From Panicum virgatum (lineage: Eukaryota > Streptophyta > Magnoliopsida > Poales > Poaceae), in NCBI RefSeq assembly GCF_016808335.1, contig NC_053141.1, forward strand, positions 28,129,581 to 28,193,580: a DNA stretch of 64,000 nt, given 5' to 3'. The notes beneath the pieces are model-generated. The model was not told the origin of the DNA. It did no database searches and saw only the letters and a list, made by a program, of their open reading frames with translations. How positions within the stretch are numbered: the first letter of the stretch is position 1; each line of letters starts with the position of its first letter. Shown here in pieces: positions 1 to 10,801 of the stretch. Made by a program: the position numbers and the translations under genes.

Positions 1-810
1 CACGCCGCGCCGCGCGACGTCGTGGCCGCGCCCACGCCGCGGTCAAGGCCGCAGCCTACCTTGACCCGGCCTGGGGTGGGTCGCTGGCCCGTGGGACCCA
101 CCTGTCGGCCTCTGGCTGACGGGTGTGGCCTGATCCGGGTGTACCTAGCGAATTAGCTAGGGTTCCTTTAGGTTTTATTTTCCTGCAAGCTTGCAAAATC
201 CATAGAAAATCATGTATAGCTCCAAAAATTATGAAACTTATTTTGTTGGATTCCTCTAGCTGAGATCTACTTAGGAAAAATATTGTTTTGCATGTTACTT
301 TGCTGTATATTGATCTATAGTTTTATCTTGCAAAAGTGAGTTTATTGCTTAGTTATTTGTATACTGCTTGAAAAATGTCAAACCAAATTTTGTTAGACTC
401 CTTGTGAGGTGTAGTTTTCAGTGGTGCAGCTTGTTCACATGATTCCTTGCTGTTTGTTAGGGTTTCATTTCGATTTTGTGCTTTCTGTCCAAAAGGTGGT
501 TTAGTATAGAACTTTTTACTGGAAAGTGATAAAATAGCAAAACCAGTTTTGTTAGCTTTGTGTTGCTGCCTAGTTTCAAAGATAATTTTCTTGGATTTGT
601 CTAGTTTAGTTCGCTTTCCTTTTCTGTTTTATCTTGCTTAGAATAGCTGAAAACGGTTTTATTTATGGTTAATTCTAGGAAAATGCTTTTTCTGCAAGAC
701 CAATTTTCATGAGTTCTTTGCTTTGTTCTCTGCATGCTCAAATTGTTTCATGATTTATGCATGTTGTTAAGATCATTTCTTAATTCTTGCATCGCATTCA
801 TGCATTTTAG

Positions 811-906
811 TGACCGGACCGTCGGAGAACGAACCCGTGGAACCCGCCGAGTCCGTGGAGCCCGAACCCGGAGTCCCATTCGTGGTCGAGTCTGAAGTTA
901 ACCCAG
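811..906 (+). other. Candidate LTR-embedded exon (acidic), family A
   Basis: A TTTTAG acceptor sits directly before 811. The next 96 nt are open in the frame that starts with the third base (31 codons plus one base). They encode an acidic, EP-rich segment including EPVEPAESVEPEPG. The segment ends AG followed by GCAAGC at 907, matching the GC-type donor consensus AG/GCAAG. Joining to the acceptor at 1974/1975 keeps the frame (phase 1) and reaches a stop at 2034-2036. The splice sites and phase are seen directly; splicing and translation are inferred. Confidence 0.45.
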
Positions 907-1974
907 GCAAGCAGCTAAGCATATTCCTTGCACCTATTTAATCTGATTTAGTTTAGTTATATCACCGGGTAATGTTGGGTAATATATATTATGTATGTAT
1001 TGCATTCTTGTACCTGCTTCCATGCATTACCTTTCCTTGATTTGTCATCCATATCCTTGGCACTAGTTAGATAGTTAATCACTTAACTTGACTAGATGCT
1101 TAGCCCTGCTTAGAATACTTCTTTTGCTCACTAGATAGGAACAGTTTGGAGGATCACACTTACCGATAATCCTTGATCGCACTGTTTCGGTTGGGTTGTT
1201 AAGAGGTTGGTAGTATCGAGGTTTGAGCAGAATAGTAGGGCCTAGTGAATGGAGTCACATGGGTATAGTCTGCTTGGATCGTTTAAGGACCGTTCGTGGA
1301 TGACGTCGGCTTTGAGCACCTTTTCGTGCTACCACATATCCAATATAATGGAACGGATAAGCCAATTACCTTCCTTGACTTGGTCATTGATGTACAGTCC
1401 TAGATACGTGGCCAAGGGCTATGCAGAGAGGCTTAGAGGTGTCCCCGGGTGGACCTGCGAGTAGGAAAGTTTAGAGATGTCCCCGGTGGAAACTAAGTCT
1501 CTACGCGTAAGCTAGGTGTGAAGATTTCAATGATTGAGCCATGTTGGGAACGGTTGACGCGAGTACCCTCTTATCCAACTTTAGCGGGTTGGGTGAGTCG
1601 CATGGTCCTTGCGTCGTGTGGGTAAAGTAGTACACCCTTGCAAGGTTATAATCAATTCGAATTGCCGCGCTCTCGGTTATGAGCAAGCTCTTTGTCCGTT
1701 GAACTCTTCGTAGAAAGTTTCGGTTATGTTGGAAATGGTTGATGGCATCTCTGTGCCTCATTATTTTGTATACTCTTAATGTACTAAAATTGTTTAGGGG
1801 TTTGGGCAACATTAATCAATTCTGATAGGTGAAGGTATAGAGAGCTAATGCTTTGCAATAATTACTTAACCTTAAAGCTTTTAATTGAGCCAATGCATGA
1901 TCCTTGCTTATTTAATCGCGTAAGTCTTGCGGAGTACCTTTTGTACTTAGGGTGCTTTCTAAACCTAGTTGCAG

Positions 1975-2036
1975 GTGAACCCGAAGTGGTGTTCGGCCAC
2001 TTCTACCCCGCTGATCCGAATGCGGGGGATGAGTAG
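1975..2036 (+). other. Candidate terminal LTR exon with stop, family A
   Basis: A CTAGTTGCAG acceptor precedes 1975. The 62 nt that follow continue the frame of the 811-906 exon through a short acidic C-terminus ending AGDE and stop at TAG 2034-2036. An AATAAA lies 92 bp downstream at 2128-2133. The intervening GC-AG intron would be 1068 bp, close to the lengths in family B (1034-1045 bp) and family C (1014 bp). Confidence 0.45.
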
Positions 2037-2621
2037 GTCGTGGTGGTTGTAATGATGTCCTTGAGCAAGGCGTCATTACTTTAGTAAGTCTTTATCGTAA
2101 TCGAGTTTCGGGAGAGTTTGTAAATGCAATAAACTTTATATTTCTGTTTAATATGACTTTCGTGAGCCCAAGGCTTGTAAGTGAAGTTTGAGACCCACCT
2201 ATGTGAACTTGTAATATTAAGCTGTGAACTCTGGTTTGTATAAAACTGCTCTTTGTGGTTTATTTGGCAATGTATTCGATTGTAAACGGTATGTGCATAT
2301 GCTGAATCCTGGGCGTATGTTGGAGCACATACCGGGACTACCGGATTTGATATTATTTTGGATGAATGACGTGTCGGTTATGCGTGTCTCTAGATGTGGG
2401 ATAACACGTGGCACGCACTCTGGCAAGCACGTGTTAACTCTCATCTGGATGATAATGACCGGCGGTTCGTTTAAAATAGTATCAAATTGGGCGGTTCTCA
2501 CAACACTCCAGTGCTGACTACCTGCTCGGAGAGGAAACTCATTTATGTGCCATTTCTTGTCCAGAGAGTAGCTTCTCTCAAGGTACCATACCATAGTACC
2601 ATGGCCCTTGTGTAAACAAGG

Positions 2622-2972
2622 ATGTGTGCGAGGAATCTAGCACTAGTTCAAAAGTTTCTAGAGCTCATGTTCTTACTTTATCAAGTAAATGCAGAAGAGC
2701 TTGGCTGCCTCTCTGAGGTCGACTTCGCCAGTTTCTGGGCTCTAGTGGAGGAGGAGGACGCGCGCCGCAAGAGCGAGGAAGGTCCGAGAAGTGGACAAGG
2801 GAAGAAGCAGGGATTGACGTTCGAGCTGGTGTCCCGGTATTTCTCCATGCCGATCAAGCAGGCGGCGCAGGAGCTCGACGTTGGGCTCACGGTCTTGAAG
2901 AGGAGGTGCAGGGCGCTCGGGACTCCGCCGGCCGCCGCCGCTGCGGGGCCCTCGGGCCGCCGCAGCACGTGA
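2622..2972 (+). pseudogene. Truncated RWP-RK (RKD-like) domain ORF
   Basis: This 116-codon frame stands out as GC-rich against AT-rich surroundings. Residues about 64-99 (starting [20 protein letters not shown]) look like the first helices of an RWP-RK DNA-binding domain, ending in [14 protein letters not shown] factors of the RKD and NLP groups bind DNA in egg-cell or nitrate programmes. The defining RWPxRK block that should follow is absent and replaced by an alanine/proline run and a stop, so DNA binding by the usual mode is unlikely. The first 25 residues look like read-through of non-coding sequence, so the true exon probably starts near 2690. A patch of CACTA-type ACCGGT repeats lies 270 bp downstream, so this may be a captured gene fragment. 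The family call rests on remembered motif shape, not a search. Confidence 0.5.
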
Positions 2973-3034
2973 AGATTTTTTCCTTCTTTTTTGAAACTTT
3001 TCTGAAATAGAGATTGTATGGATTGTATCGATCT

Positions 3035-3150
3035 TGTAAATTGATTTGTGGGATCTATAAATTTTGTATCGATCGATTCAGTATTTGTGTTTGATTCTTC
3101 GAATGATTTGTGGGATCTGTAAATTTTGTATCGACGGATTCAATATTTTG
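3035..3150. repeat. Short tandem duplication
   Basis: Two copies of a unit of about 60 bp sharing GATTTGTGGGATCT and AAATTTTGTATCGA follow each other directly (about 3040-3090 and 3100-3148). They lie just after the RWP-RK-like ORF and may be part of its former 3' untranslated region. Confidence 0.6.
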
Positions 3151-3244
3151 TGGTGGATTCAGTACTACCTGTGAGGTGCGAGCGTAACGGGAGAGGATGA
3201 CAGGGAGCGTAACGGGAGAGGTGCGAGCCATGTGAGCGGAACGG

Positions 3245-3400
3245 CATGAGGGCTATTGGTACCGGTTGCTAACCAACCGGTAGCAAAGGATATCTTAGGT
3301 ACCGGGTGTTTTACCCGGTGTTCTAGGCAGCCAAATTGGTCTCGGTTTGGTAGCACCGGTTGCAAAACCGGTACCTAAACTCATTTTCAACCGGTACTGA
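3245..3400. repeat. CACTA-type ACCGGT subterminal repeat patch
   Basis: Several direct and inverted copies of GGTACCGGTT, ACCGGGT and ACCGGTACC lie within 150 bp. The same motif forms the subterminal arrays of the CACTA element at 25426-39967. No CACTACTAG or CTAGTAGTG terminus is visible nearby, so this is a fragment or a decayed end of a related element. Confidence 0.55.
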
Positions 3401-5400
3401 TGGTTCTTTCTCGGCGCGCGGTGGAGGCTGGTGAGGAGGAGGCGTCAGTGACGATCCTGCTGCGGAAGAGGAGCGGCGCGCGGCCGAGGTCGACGAGGAT
3501 GAGGCGCCGGCGGCGTCCCTACTGTGGAGGAGGAGCGGCGCACCGCTGCTATGGCTCCGCTCAGCGCCACTGCGCTCGCGGCCACGGCCTGGGACCAGAC
3601 GCCAGTGCTGCACACGGAGGAGGAGAAAGCGGCGCGGGATGGGCGCGCGTGTGCACCGGAGGTATACATACCGAGTGCTGTCGGCTATCCAAAAATGCCA
3701 CACGAGCGCCTGGTTATCCCGATTGGGATGGTGAGCGGAACGAGATGGCGATTATGTTGGATTGGTGATTTCCGGCGTTTTCCTTTTTTTACTGATTCTA
3801 GCACTTTTACATAAGCTGTTGGAGTTGCTCTCAGATTATGACTAGGCTGTTCTATTTCCAGTACTCTCCTCCATGCTTGATATATCTATAAATTAAAGTA
3901 TAAACAAATTGTTATGTTTCCACTTTCCACTTACACATACATATGACTAGATCACTGCATCATATCAGTCATGTTTTGTTGTTGCCTCTTTGAGGGGATG
4001 TTCTTTTCCAATATATCAATAGCAACTTGGTCGCTGCAAATATGTACAGGTTGAAAGCTTTTAAATTTTCTTCTGTGTGAAAAATGATTAGCAGCCTCAT
4101 GCATGCGCGTCGTCGATGCTTGGGATCATTCCTTCCACCAGATGCAAGTGTCATTGAATTAAGAAGCCATAGCAATCCCGATTTAGATATAGATGTACTC
4201 GGAGATGCATGGATTGTTGCAAATGGCGAATACTCTACAAGGTCGTATTACTAAATGCAAATGAGTCTCATTTCTGGCTATGAGAGCCTTCACAAACCGC
4301 TCCCCAATGCCGTTGTGCAGGCCACCCAATCCAGTGCTAGTGAGCAAGAAAACCTTGTGGCCTAATTCATTGTGACAGCAGGGATCTATTGTGGCGTGTC
4401 CGTGACCTCTCTGACAGATTGACAGCACTCAAGTGAAGCCGCCCGACCAAACTAAAATCAACCCAACGTTTTGTAGGCTAGAGCTAGAACAACAAACCAT
4501 ACCCTAAGCAGAAGCATTTATTGCTACACAAAGTTTGGGTTGGTTTGGCTTAGATCAGGTAGGATAGGTCTACACCAAACAACCAATCATACCTTAGATG
4601 TCAATGCACATATAAAATATGTGAAACTATAGTTGATGACAAGACAAACCTAATGTAGTGGAATTTTATGAGAGCTGGGCCTTGGATTTTGCTATGGCAG
4701 AAAATGACGACAGTGCTTGGCCTAGCTAGAGACTTCTTGCATTGGATGCATAACACGACATGACGAGAGCCAACATGACGACTAATAAGTACGTTATAAT
4801 TTGACACAAGGCACAAGAGGGGAGGCTCCCAAGTGGCACCTCTGTATAAAATAATCCCAACAAATCAAATAGATTCACAAATACATAAAAAGAAAATTAC
4901 CTACGATTGCGTTAACGATCATTGGCGAGCAAAGATCTTCATGACCATTATCTCTAAGGACAATAAATCGACTTAAATATCATTTTATTTTCTTATGTGT
5001 TCTCCTTTCGTTGCAATAACTAGAACTGAATCCAACGTGCGGCTCTGAAGATGATTTGCACATGTAATATATGTATTTTTAAATCTCTAGCAAGTAACAA
5101 GAGCGCCACGGATTTATTAGTAAGAATACTGTCATCATCAGCATGACCAAAGCAATGAGAGTGCCACTTTCTATCATTTTAATATTCATGTTTTCATGAT
5201 TTGTATTTGATTTAACTATGTACCATGTGAGATCATACGCATCCATATTACTTGCTCTAGTCGCGTGCGTTGGTGACACAAGTAATGAGGTGTGTTCGGT
5301 TTATGATGATGTTAAGCCTGACCAAATATTGACCTAGGACAAAGTAAGGGCATGGAACAAATTTGGCTATAAAAGTGATTGGTTTGTGGCCAAGCTAGAA
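3400..5400. other. Mixed sequence without a supported gene
   Basis: 3400-3660 is GC-rich (GAGGAGG-type, arginine-rich in every frame) and resembles a decayed gene start. From about 3800 the sequence is AT-rich. I see no long open frame, known domain or convincing splice pattern. Short open frames around 4183-4428 on the minus strand match nothing I recognise. Confidence 0.4.
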
Positions 5401-5409
5401 TTAGGCCAC

Positions 5410-6750
5410 TGCCAACTTTGGAGCTACAATATAGCATTTGGATTGCAATTATATGCCATTTCTTTGTCAAAAAATTATGAGTACAACATGTGGGGTCCAC
5501 TCATTATTAATTTTCCAAGCATCAAAATATAGACAAAGAAGATCTTGGATTGTACATTTAATTATAGTTAATACGATGGTGGAAAAGACCATCAAATTTT
5601 CATTTTAAGATCCTATAAAAATTTTAGAGCTAAACTATGACATTTGGATTGAAGTCATGCCAATTTTTTTAAAAATTTACGAGTATATATAACAGGTGGG
5701 GTCGACTTGTCACTAATTTTCTAGTTATTGAATAGAGCCAAAAAAAATCTTGGATCATGCATTTCATTGTGGATAATAAGATGGTGAAAATTTATCATCA
5801 ACAAATACACACGATCTAAGTAGATATTCTCATTTATAAACTTCTATAACCAACATTTCGAGATAAAATACGGTGTTTGGATTGCAATCATGCCAGTTCT
5901 GTTTAAAAAACTATGAGTACAACAAGTGTGGGGTCCACATCAGTAATTTTTCCAAGCATGGAAATATAGCAAAAAAATATCTTGGGCTGTACATTTAATT
6001 GTAGTTAATACGATGGCGAAAACATATCATCAATAGATCTGTGATCTAACAGATATTTTTATTTTTGACTTCTACAACCAAAATTTGGAGCCAAAACACA
6101 GCATTTGGATTGTAATCATGCCAATTTTTACCTAGTATGAGTATAATAGATGGGGTCCACTTGTTACTAATTTCCAGGCATTAAACATAGCCAAAAAAAG
6201 ATATTGGATTGTACATTTAATTGTAGTTAATATGATGGTAAATCAGATCATCAACCGATATGCAATCTAGTAGATATTCCTATTTAAACTTCTACAACCC
6301 AAATTTGGAGATGTAATTTTTTTTAAATTATGAGTATAATAGGTGGGATCAACTCGTTATTAATTTCCAGGCATTGAAACATATAAAAAAAGATATTGGA
6401 TTGTACATTTAATTGTAGTTAATATGGATGGTAAAACAGATCATCAACTGATATGGATTGTACATTACATTGTATTATTTAATACGTTGGTGAAAACAGA
6501 TCAACAACATACATGTGATCTAAAAGATATTTTCATTTTAAACTTCTACAACCAAAATTTGGAGCTAAAAACACAACATTTGGATTGCAATCATGCCATT
6601 TTTTTTCAAATCACTCATTATTAATTTCTAGGTATTCAAACATAGCTAAAAAAGATATTGGATTATACATTTAATTGTATTTAATGCACCGGTGAAAACA
6701 TATCATAACATATATGCGATCTAGAAGATATTTTTGTTTAAGCTTCTGCT
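5410..6750. repeat. Tandem array of about 200-260 bp units
   Basis: Six to seven degenerate direct copies share three anchors: a TTTGGATTGCAATCATGCCA block, a GAGTATAATAGGTGGGGTC block and a GGATTGTACATTTAATTG block. The last anchor occurs near 5547, 5751, 5981, 6202, 6394 and 6655, with a shortened copy at 6455, giving spacings of about 204, 230, 221, 192 and 261 bp. The array is AT-rich and has no coding potential. Confidence 0.8.
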
Positions 6751-6880
6751 ATAGCCTCTACTATCTGCTCCTCAAGCAAGTGCTGGTACATACACTCTTG
6801 TGCCAGCTCTGCTCGCTGCAGCAACACCATGTCCAGCTTGACACGACCGGACCCAAAATGAGAGAAAGGACAGGGTGTGG

Positions 6881-7032
6881 CCAGGGGCGGAGACAGGGGG
6901 CGGATAGGGGCCTGGCCCCCCATGGTCCCCAAATTTACATTAGAAATTTAAATTTTGATTAAATTTTTATATAAATTTGTATAGTTGACCCTCCTAATAA
7001 TGAAAAAAATCAACTTCCTGGCTCCGCCCTTG
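6881..7032. mobile_element. hAT-like MITE
   Basis: The ends are CAGGGGCGGAGACAG at 6882 and CTGGCTCCGCCCTTG ending at 7032, an inverted pair typical of grass hAT-derived MITEs. The flanks GGGTGTGG (6873-6880) and GGGTGTGT (7033-7040) agree at 7 of 8 positions, as expected for an 8 bp target duplication. The interior is AT-rich and non-coding. Confidence 0.6.
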
Positions 7033-7144
7033 GGGTGTGTGTGGCCAAGCTGCAAGGCTTCAATATATATACCCCCGTCCCCCCGAGCAGCGCAGGCTAT
7101 TCCTTCTCGCTCCTCCTTCCTCCAGAAGCTTCCCTCTCCTATTT

Positions 7145-7146
<2 letters not shown>

Positions 7147-7191
<45 letters not shown>
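7147..7191. repeat. (GA)n microsatellite
   Basis: An uninterrupted AG dinucleotide run of about 45 bp follows a pyrimidine-rich stretch. The gene-like frame that reads through it is mostly an Arg-Glu repeat and is not supported as a gene. Confidence 0.9.
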
Positions 7192-7193
<2 letters not shown>

Positions 7194-7619
7194 TGAGGCG
7201 ACCCGGGAGGAGGCGACATGCATGTGACAAGGCGACCCATGGCGGTGCCCTTTGTCAACTGTCGTCCCTTCGACAAGAGCACCTGTACGTGACCCAGCTC
7301 CACTACTATTCCTGCCGCACTCGTGATCTTGTGTGGAGATGTGCTTTTTCATTTCTGATGGTTGTAATCTTTTTGGCTTCCTATGTAGATGTGCTTTCAG
7401 ATGAGGACGCACTATTCAACGCCACCGTGAATAACAACCTCGGCCGGCTTAAAGGTCCGCTTCTTCTCTTCCCCGCATCGATCTATCTCGTTCTGTAAAT
7501 GTTTGACCATTGGGCAATTCATGCTCCTATATGCTCGAATCATGACAGAAATAAAAAGCTCCCTCACAGCCTGTTGCATGTGACTGAGTCAGTGGCTCCT
7601 CCTCTCCCATTCAGTACTA

Positions 7620-7778
7620 GCAGGGCGCGGAGCTAGAGAAGATTAGAGGGGTTGTGTCACTTCATAACATACATTAGATAGTGAAGAAAATATGATGAAA
7701 ATTTAGGAGTAACAAGTGATTATGAAAATTTCCTAGGTGTGACCGCACCCAGAGATCACAACTTGGCTCCGCCCCAAG
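7620..7778. mobile_element. hAT-like MITE, second copy (decayed)
   Basis: The left end CAGGGCGCGGAGCTAG and right end TTGGCTCCGCCCCA form an imperfect inverted pair of the same type as the element at 6881-7032. The interior is AT-rich. No clear 8 bp target duplication is visible, so the exact ends are uncertain. Confidence 0.45.
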
Positions 7779-8339
7779 TTACCAGAACATGTAAGCATTA
7801 ATTTTTTTTAGCCAACCTCTACACCAGTCCACTATATATAAAATAACTTTCTCAAAGGCTTAAAGTGACATGGCACCTCATTCCGCCAGCGGCTGACGAA
7901 ATCACTAGCCATGCTCTTAGCCTACGTGCTAGGGAGTGAACGAGAAGAGTGGGCAAAATTGTCTCTTCATGAAGAGACGGCTTTAGCCAAAGATCTTTTT
8001 TAGATTCAGCAAACTTCAAGTAATGAGACTATAATTATAACTGATGGTTGCAATTAAGCTATATACAATATACAGGGTGTGCCTAACAATTCTCTAGACT
8101 GTTTCCCTTTCTTTTGTTTTATGCTGCTAGTTAAGCTATGTACAATATACAGGGTGTGTCTAATAATTATGGCAGTCTGGCACCCACAATTTTCTTCTCC
8201 CACACGAGAATAGTCGCAAAAGCCCCCGGCCTTTCTGTTTCCGCGCCCGGCTCACGCTCATCTCACCAACCCGCCCCGCTCCTCCTCCACTCCACTCCAG
8301 ACCTCCAGTACTCCACCACCCTCACGATCCACAAGGACT

Positions 8340-8640
8340 CTTTTTTTTTTTTGAGAAGGGGCTGGATCCTGTTAATTAAAAAAGAGCCAGGCTCTTACAG
8401 ACAGCACCCTGAAGGAACTACAAATTACATCCAAGTCCACAGCCTCCATCCTCCAGAGGTGACGAAGTGCATACAAGACCCTGATAACCAACAAATTTGA
8501 AACAGGTCCTTGGGTCTGGACGCCAAGCTCCAGTTCGCCGCACTACTTCCAGTTCCGGTGGAGTCAGAGAAGAAGCACGGCAGGCAGGAGGGAAGCGAGA
8601 CCTCCAGCATTTTATCAGAAAAAAATACCAGCATCTCTAA
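8340..8640 (-). mobile_element. Possible LINE 3' end (poly-A on minus strand)
   Basis: A run of about 14 T starts at 8340 and is followed by GAGAAGGGGCTGGATCCTG and a TTAATTAAAAAA stretch. The LINE at 45014 has the same layout: T-run, GAGG, GGGG, ATCCC, then TATATATTAAA. No coding remnant is visible. A 5'-truncated LINE tail is the simplest reading. Confidence 0.4.
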
Positions 8641-9783
8641 TTGCATCTGTTAGTTTCAGATCAAATTGCATCTATCAGTTTCAGTTCATAAGAACAACAC
8701 AAGAACCTACACTGTTGGGATTGGTCTTGTGGAATTATACATGTCTTTCTTAAAAATAGCTACAAGTGTTGGTGTGCTTTCTTTTTTAATGTTAAGTTCA
8801 TTTACCATTATGGGGTTTGTTTTGACAGGTTGGGCACTTATGGTTTGGCTGAATCGCAAATAGAGGGGGCTGGAAATTGTCACGTTTGATTTTTCAAGCA
8901 CTAGTGTACATTTCATTCCGTACATTGAATATATTATGCTGAATTGTATCAAACTATATAATATGTTATCCCTACATGCATAATATTTTGTGCCACATCT
9001 AGATTGGTCCTTGTTTGTCCATATCAATGGCTGAATAGTATTTTCCTGTGGCTAGTTGCATGTACAGATTACTTACATTAATGCAATATTGCTAATTTGT
9101 TGTGCCTATTAACTCCTTGTACAATGTGTAGAACTCCTGTGCAATTATTGCTTGTTCGTGACTTACAAGTGGAGAAGTGCCTTTGAGCCTATCATTCAGA
9201 TAAGTTTCCAATTCATTCCAAGGCATTGTAATTATTATACATTTATTCAGTTTATCAATCACTTTGAGTAGAATCATATTTTAAGCTGCATTAGAAGTTC
9301 TTGCTCCTGTTGGGATCTGTTTTTTTTTTCACTTACCTCTTTTCATAATTTGGATATCCTTGTTATTTTTAGCACGGCATTATCTTGGATGTGGCAGGCT
9401 CCAACACTTGAAGATAAACTTACCTCTTTTCATAATTTGGATATCCTTGTTATTTTTAGCACTGCATCATGTTATTCTGAAGTTTCAACTTACCTCTTTT
9501 CATAACATGGACATTGGATCATCAGGACTTGTGTAACTTTATCAAGTTGTTCGCTGTGCTGATTAATTGTATCTGCACTTAATATTTGAACTTTCCTAGA
9601 AATGAATATTCACTGTTCCATTTTGATGGTGTGTTCAGTTAACCTTGATTATTTTGTGCTAAATTTGTTGCTCATCATAACTGAATATTTGAACTAGTAG
9701 TCGGAATCAGTTCCAGAATTAGCTAGGTTCAAGATCATGGATGCTAATTTTTGTTTCTAAATCTCTCTTGTTGAAATCTGCAG

Positions 9784-9884
9784 GATAGTATGAGGTGTTG
9801 GCGTGGCTATGAGGAGGACTCGAGTTCTTTGCTGCTCTCATTGTGCCCGTCGCTGTGAATGACAAGGCCTCCAAGATCCCATTT
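9784..9884 (+). other. Candidate exon of unknown gene (broken)
   Basis: The segment has a TCTGCAG acceptor and a TTT/GTAAGT donor. In the frame that ends phase 0 it reads open only from about 9811, after a TGA, giving a hydrophobic segment including FAALIVPVAV. It would splice in frame to the candidate exon at 10144-10218. Together they suggest a remnant of a membrane-protein gene. No family is recognised. Confidence 0.35.
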
Positions 9885-10143
9885 GTAAGTGATTGATTCA
9901 ACAATAGGGAAACAAGTGAATGCATTGTGATAAATAATGTTGTTTGAGTTGGACACTTATTCCTTTTTATTTCATTAAGATCTGACTTTTACCTATTTAT
10001 TTGCATAGTAAAAAAAGATAGCATTCTGGGAAGCTCTTTTTTTTTTTGGTTAAATCTTGTTGATTTCCCCACTTGACTGATAATCTATATTCTTTTATTT
10101 AGGTTGAACAATGATGTTTAAGTGCTACTCCCTTTTCTTTCAG

Positions 10144-10218
10144 GCTGTGGTGCTCATTGCAGAGATGGTTATGGGACATATGCTGCTGGACTTCTGGATC
10201 AAACTATCAGATGATCCA
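10144..10218 (+). other. Candidate exon of unknown gene
   Basis: This 75 nt segment is exactly 25 codons, open, phase 0 at both ends. It has a pyrimidine-rich TTTCTTTCAG acceptor and a CCA/GTAAGT donor. The peptide is hydrophobic at first (AVVLIAEMVMGHMLL) and then acidic. It pairs with 9784-9884 but no further exon could be placed. Confidence 0.4.
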
Positions 10219-10416
10219 GTAAGTAGTATTCACCAGCATGGCTCAAAGTGAAAAGTCAAGGTTTAGTTCTCATAGAATGGCATGAGGTTCATCTTATGTA
10301 CTAATTCAGATTAGTAGTGTTAGGAACTACTGAAAATAAGGTAGTAGATTAGAGGCGGCGATGTATGTATGAGCACAAATGTATGGACAGATGTATGTAT
10401 GTGTGATAAGAAGAGG

Positions 10417-10798
10417 CACTATGATGTATATATGGCCTATTTTTTTTGTCAATTTTCGTCACCTATTTTTTCTTTTTTTTTGTTTTTTTAATTCATCATA
10501 GGAGACACTGGTTAACAACCCACGTCTCCTATGTGAAGTCATAGGAGACGTGGGTTAAGAACCCGCGTCTCCTATGTGAGGGTCATTGGAGATGCGGGTT
10601 AACAACCTGCGTCTCCTATGTGAGGGGTCATTGGAGACGCGGGTTGTTAAAAACACGTCTCCAATGACCCTTCTCATAGGAGACGCGGAAAAACGCCTCC
10701 TATGACTTCACATCGGAGACGCAAATTTGGAGACGTAAATAAATCGCGTCTCCTGTGGGAGTTAACCCGCGTCTCCTATAACACTTTCTTACATAGTG
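10417..10798. mobile_element. Small non-autonomous CACTA-like element
   Basis: The ends are CACTATG at 10417 and CATAGTG ending at 10798, with AGG on both flanks (10414-10416 and 10799-10801), matching the 3 bp target duplication of CACTA transposons. The right 300 bp consist of direct and inverted copies of GGAGACGCGGGTTAAC / GTTAACCCGCGTCTCC, a typical subterminal array. The terminal match is only 7 bp, so the left end is less certain. Confidence 0.45.
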
Positions 10799-10801
10799 AG
10801 G

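Larger units (their letters stand above)
1..2502 (+). mobile_element. Ty3/gypsy-type LTR, family A, left end outside window
   Basis: This is the right part of a long LTR. It ends in a GGGCGGTTCTCACA-type terminus (2489-2502) of the kind common in grass gypsy LTRs, and nothing LTR-like continues past 2502. It is non-coding apart from the spliced acidic ORF listed separately (811-906 and 1975-2036). The order of landmarks (GC-rich stretch, T-rich intron-like stretch, acidic exon, CTTGCAAGGTTA block near 1637, second exon, AATAAA at 2128-2133) is the same as in the family C LTR at 45746-48123, although the sequences differ. It could be a solo LTR or the 3' LTR of an element lying to the left. 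The target duplication cannot be tested because the left end is missing. Confidence 0.7.

Noticed and set aside
4183..4428. Minus-strand 81-codon frame with a glycine-rich segment
   Set aside because: Looks protein-like for about 40 residues, but I could not connect it to a family or to neighbouring exons.
7037..7498. A 153-codon plus-strand frame through the GA microsatellite, with an exon-like piece at 7401-7454
   Set aside because: Most of it is an Arg-Glu repeat from the microsatellite. The exon-like end has a weak GTCCGC donor and too little sequence to tie to a family.
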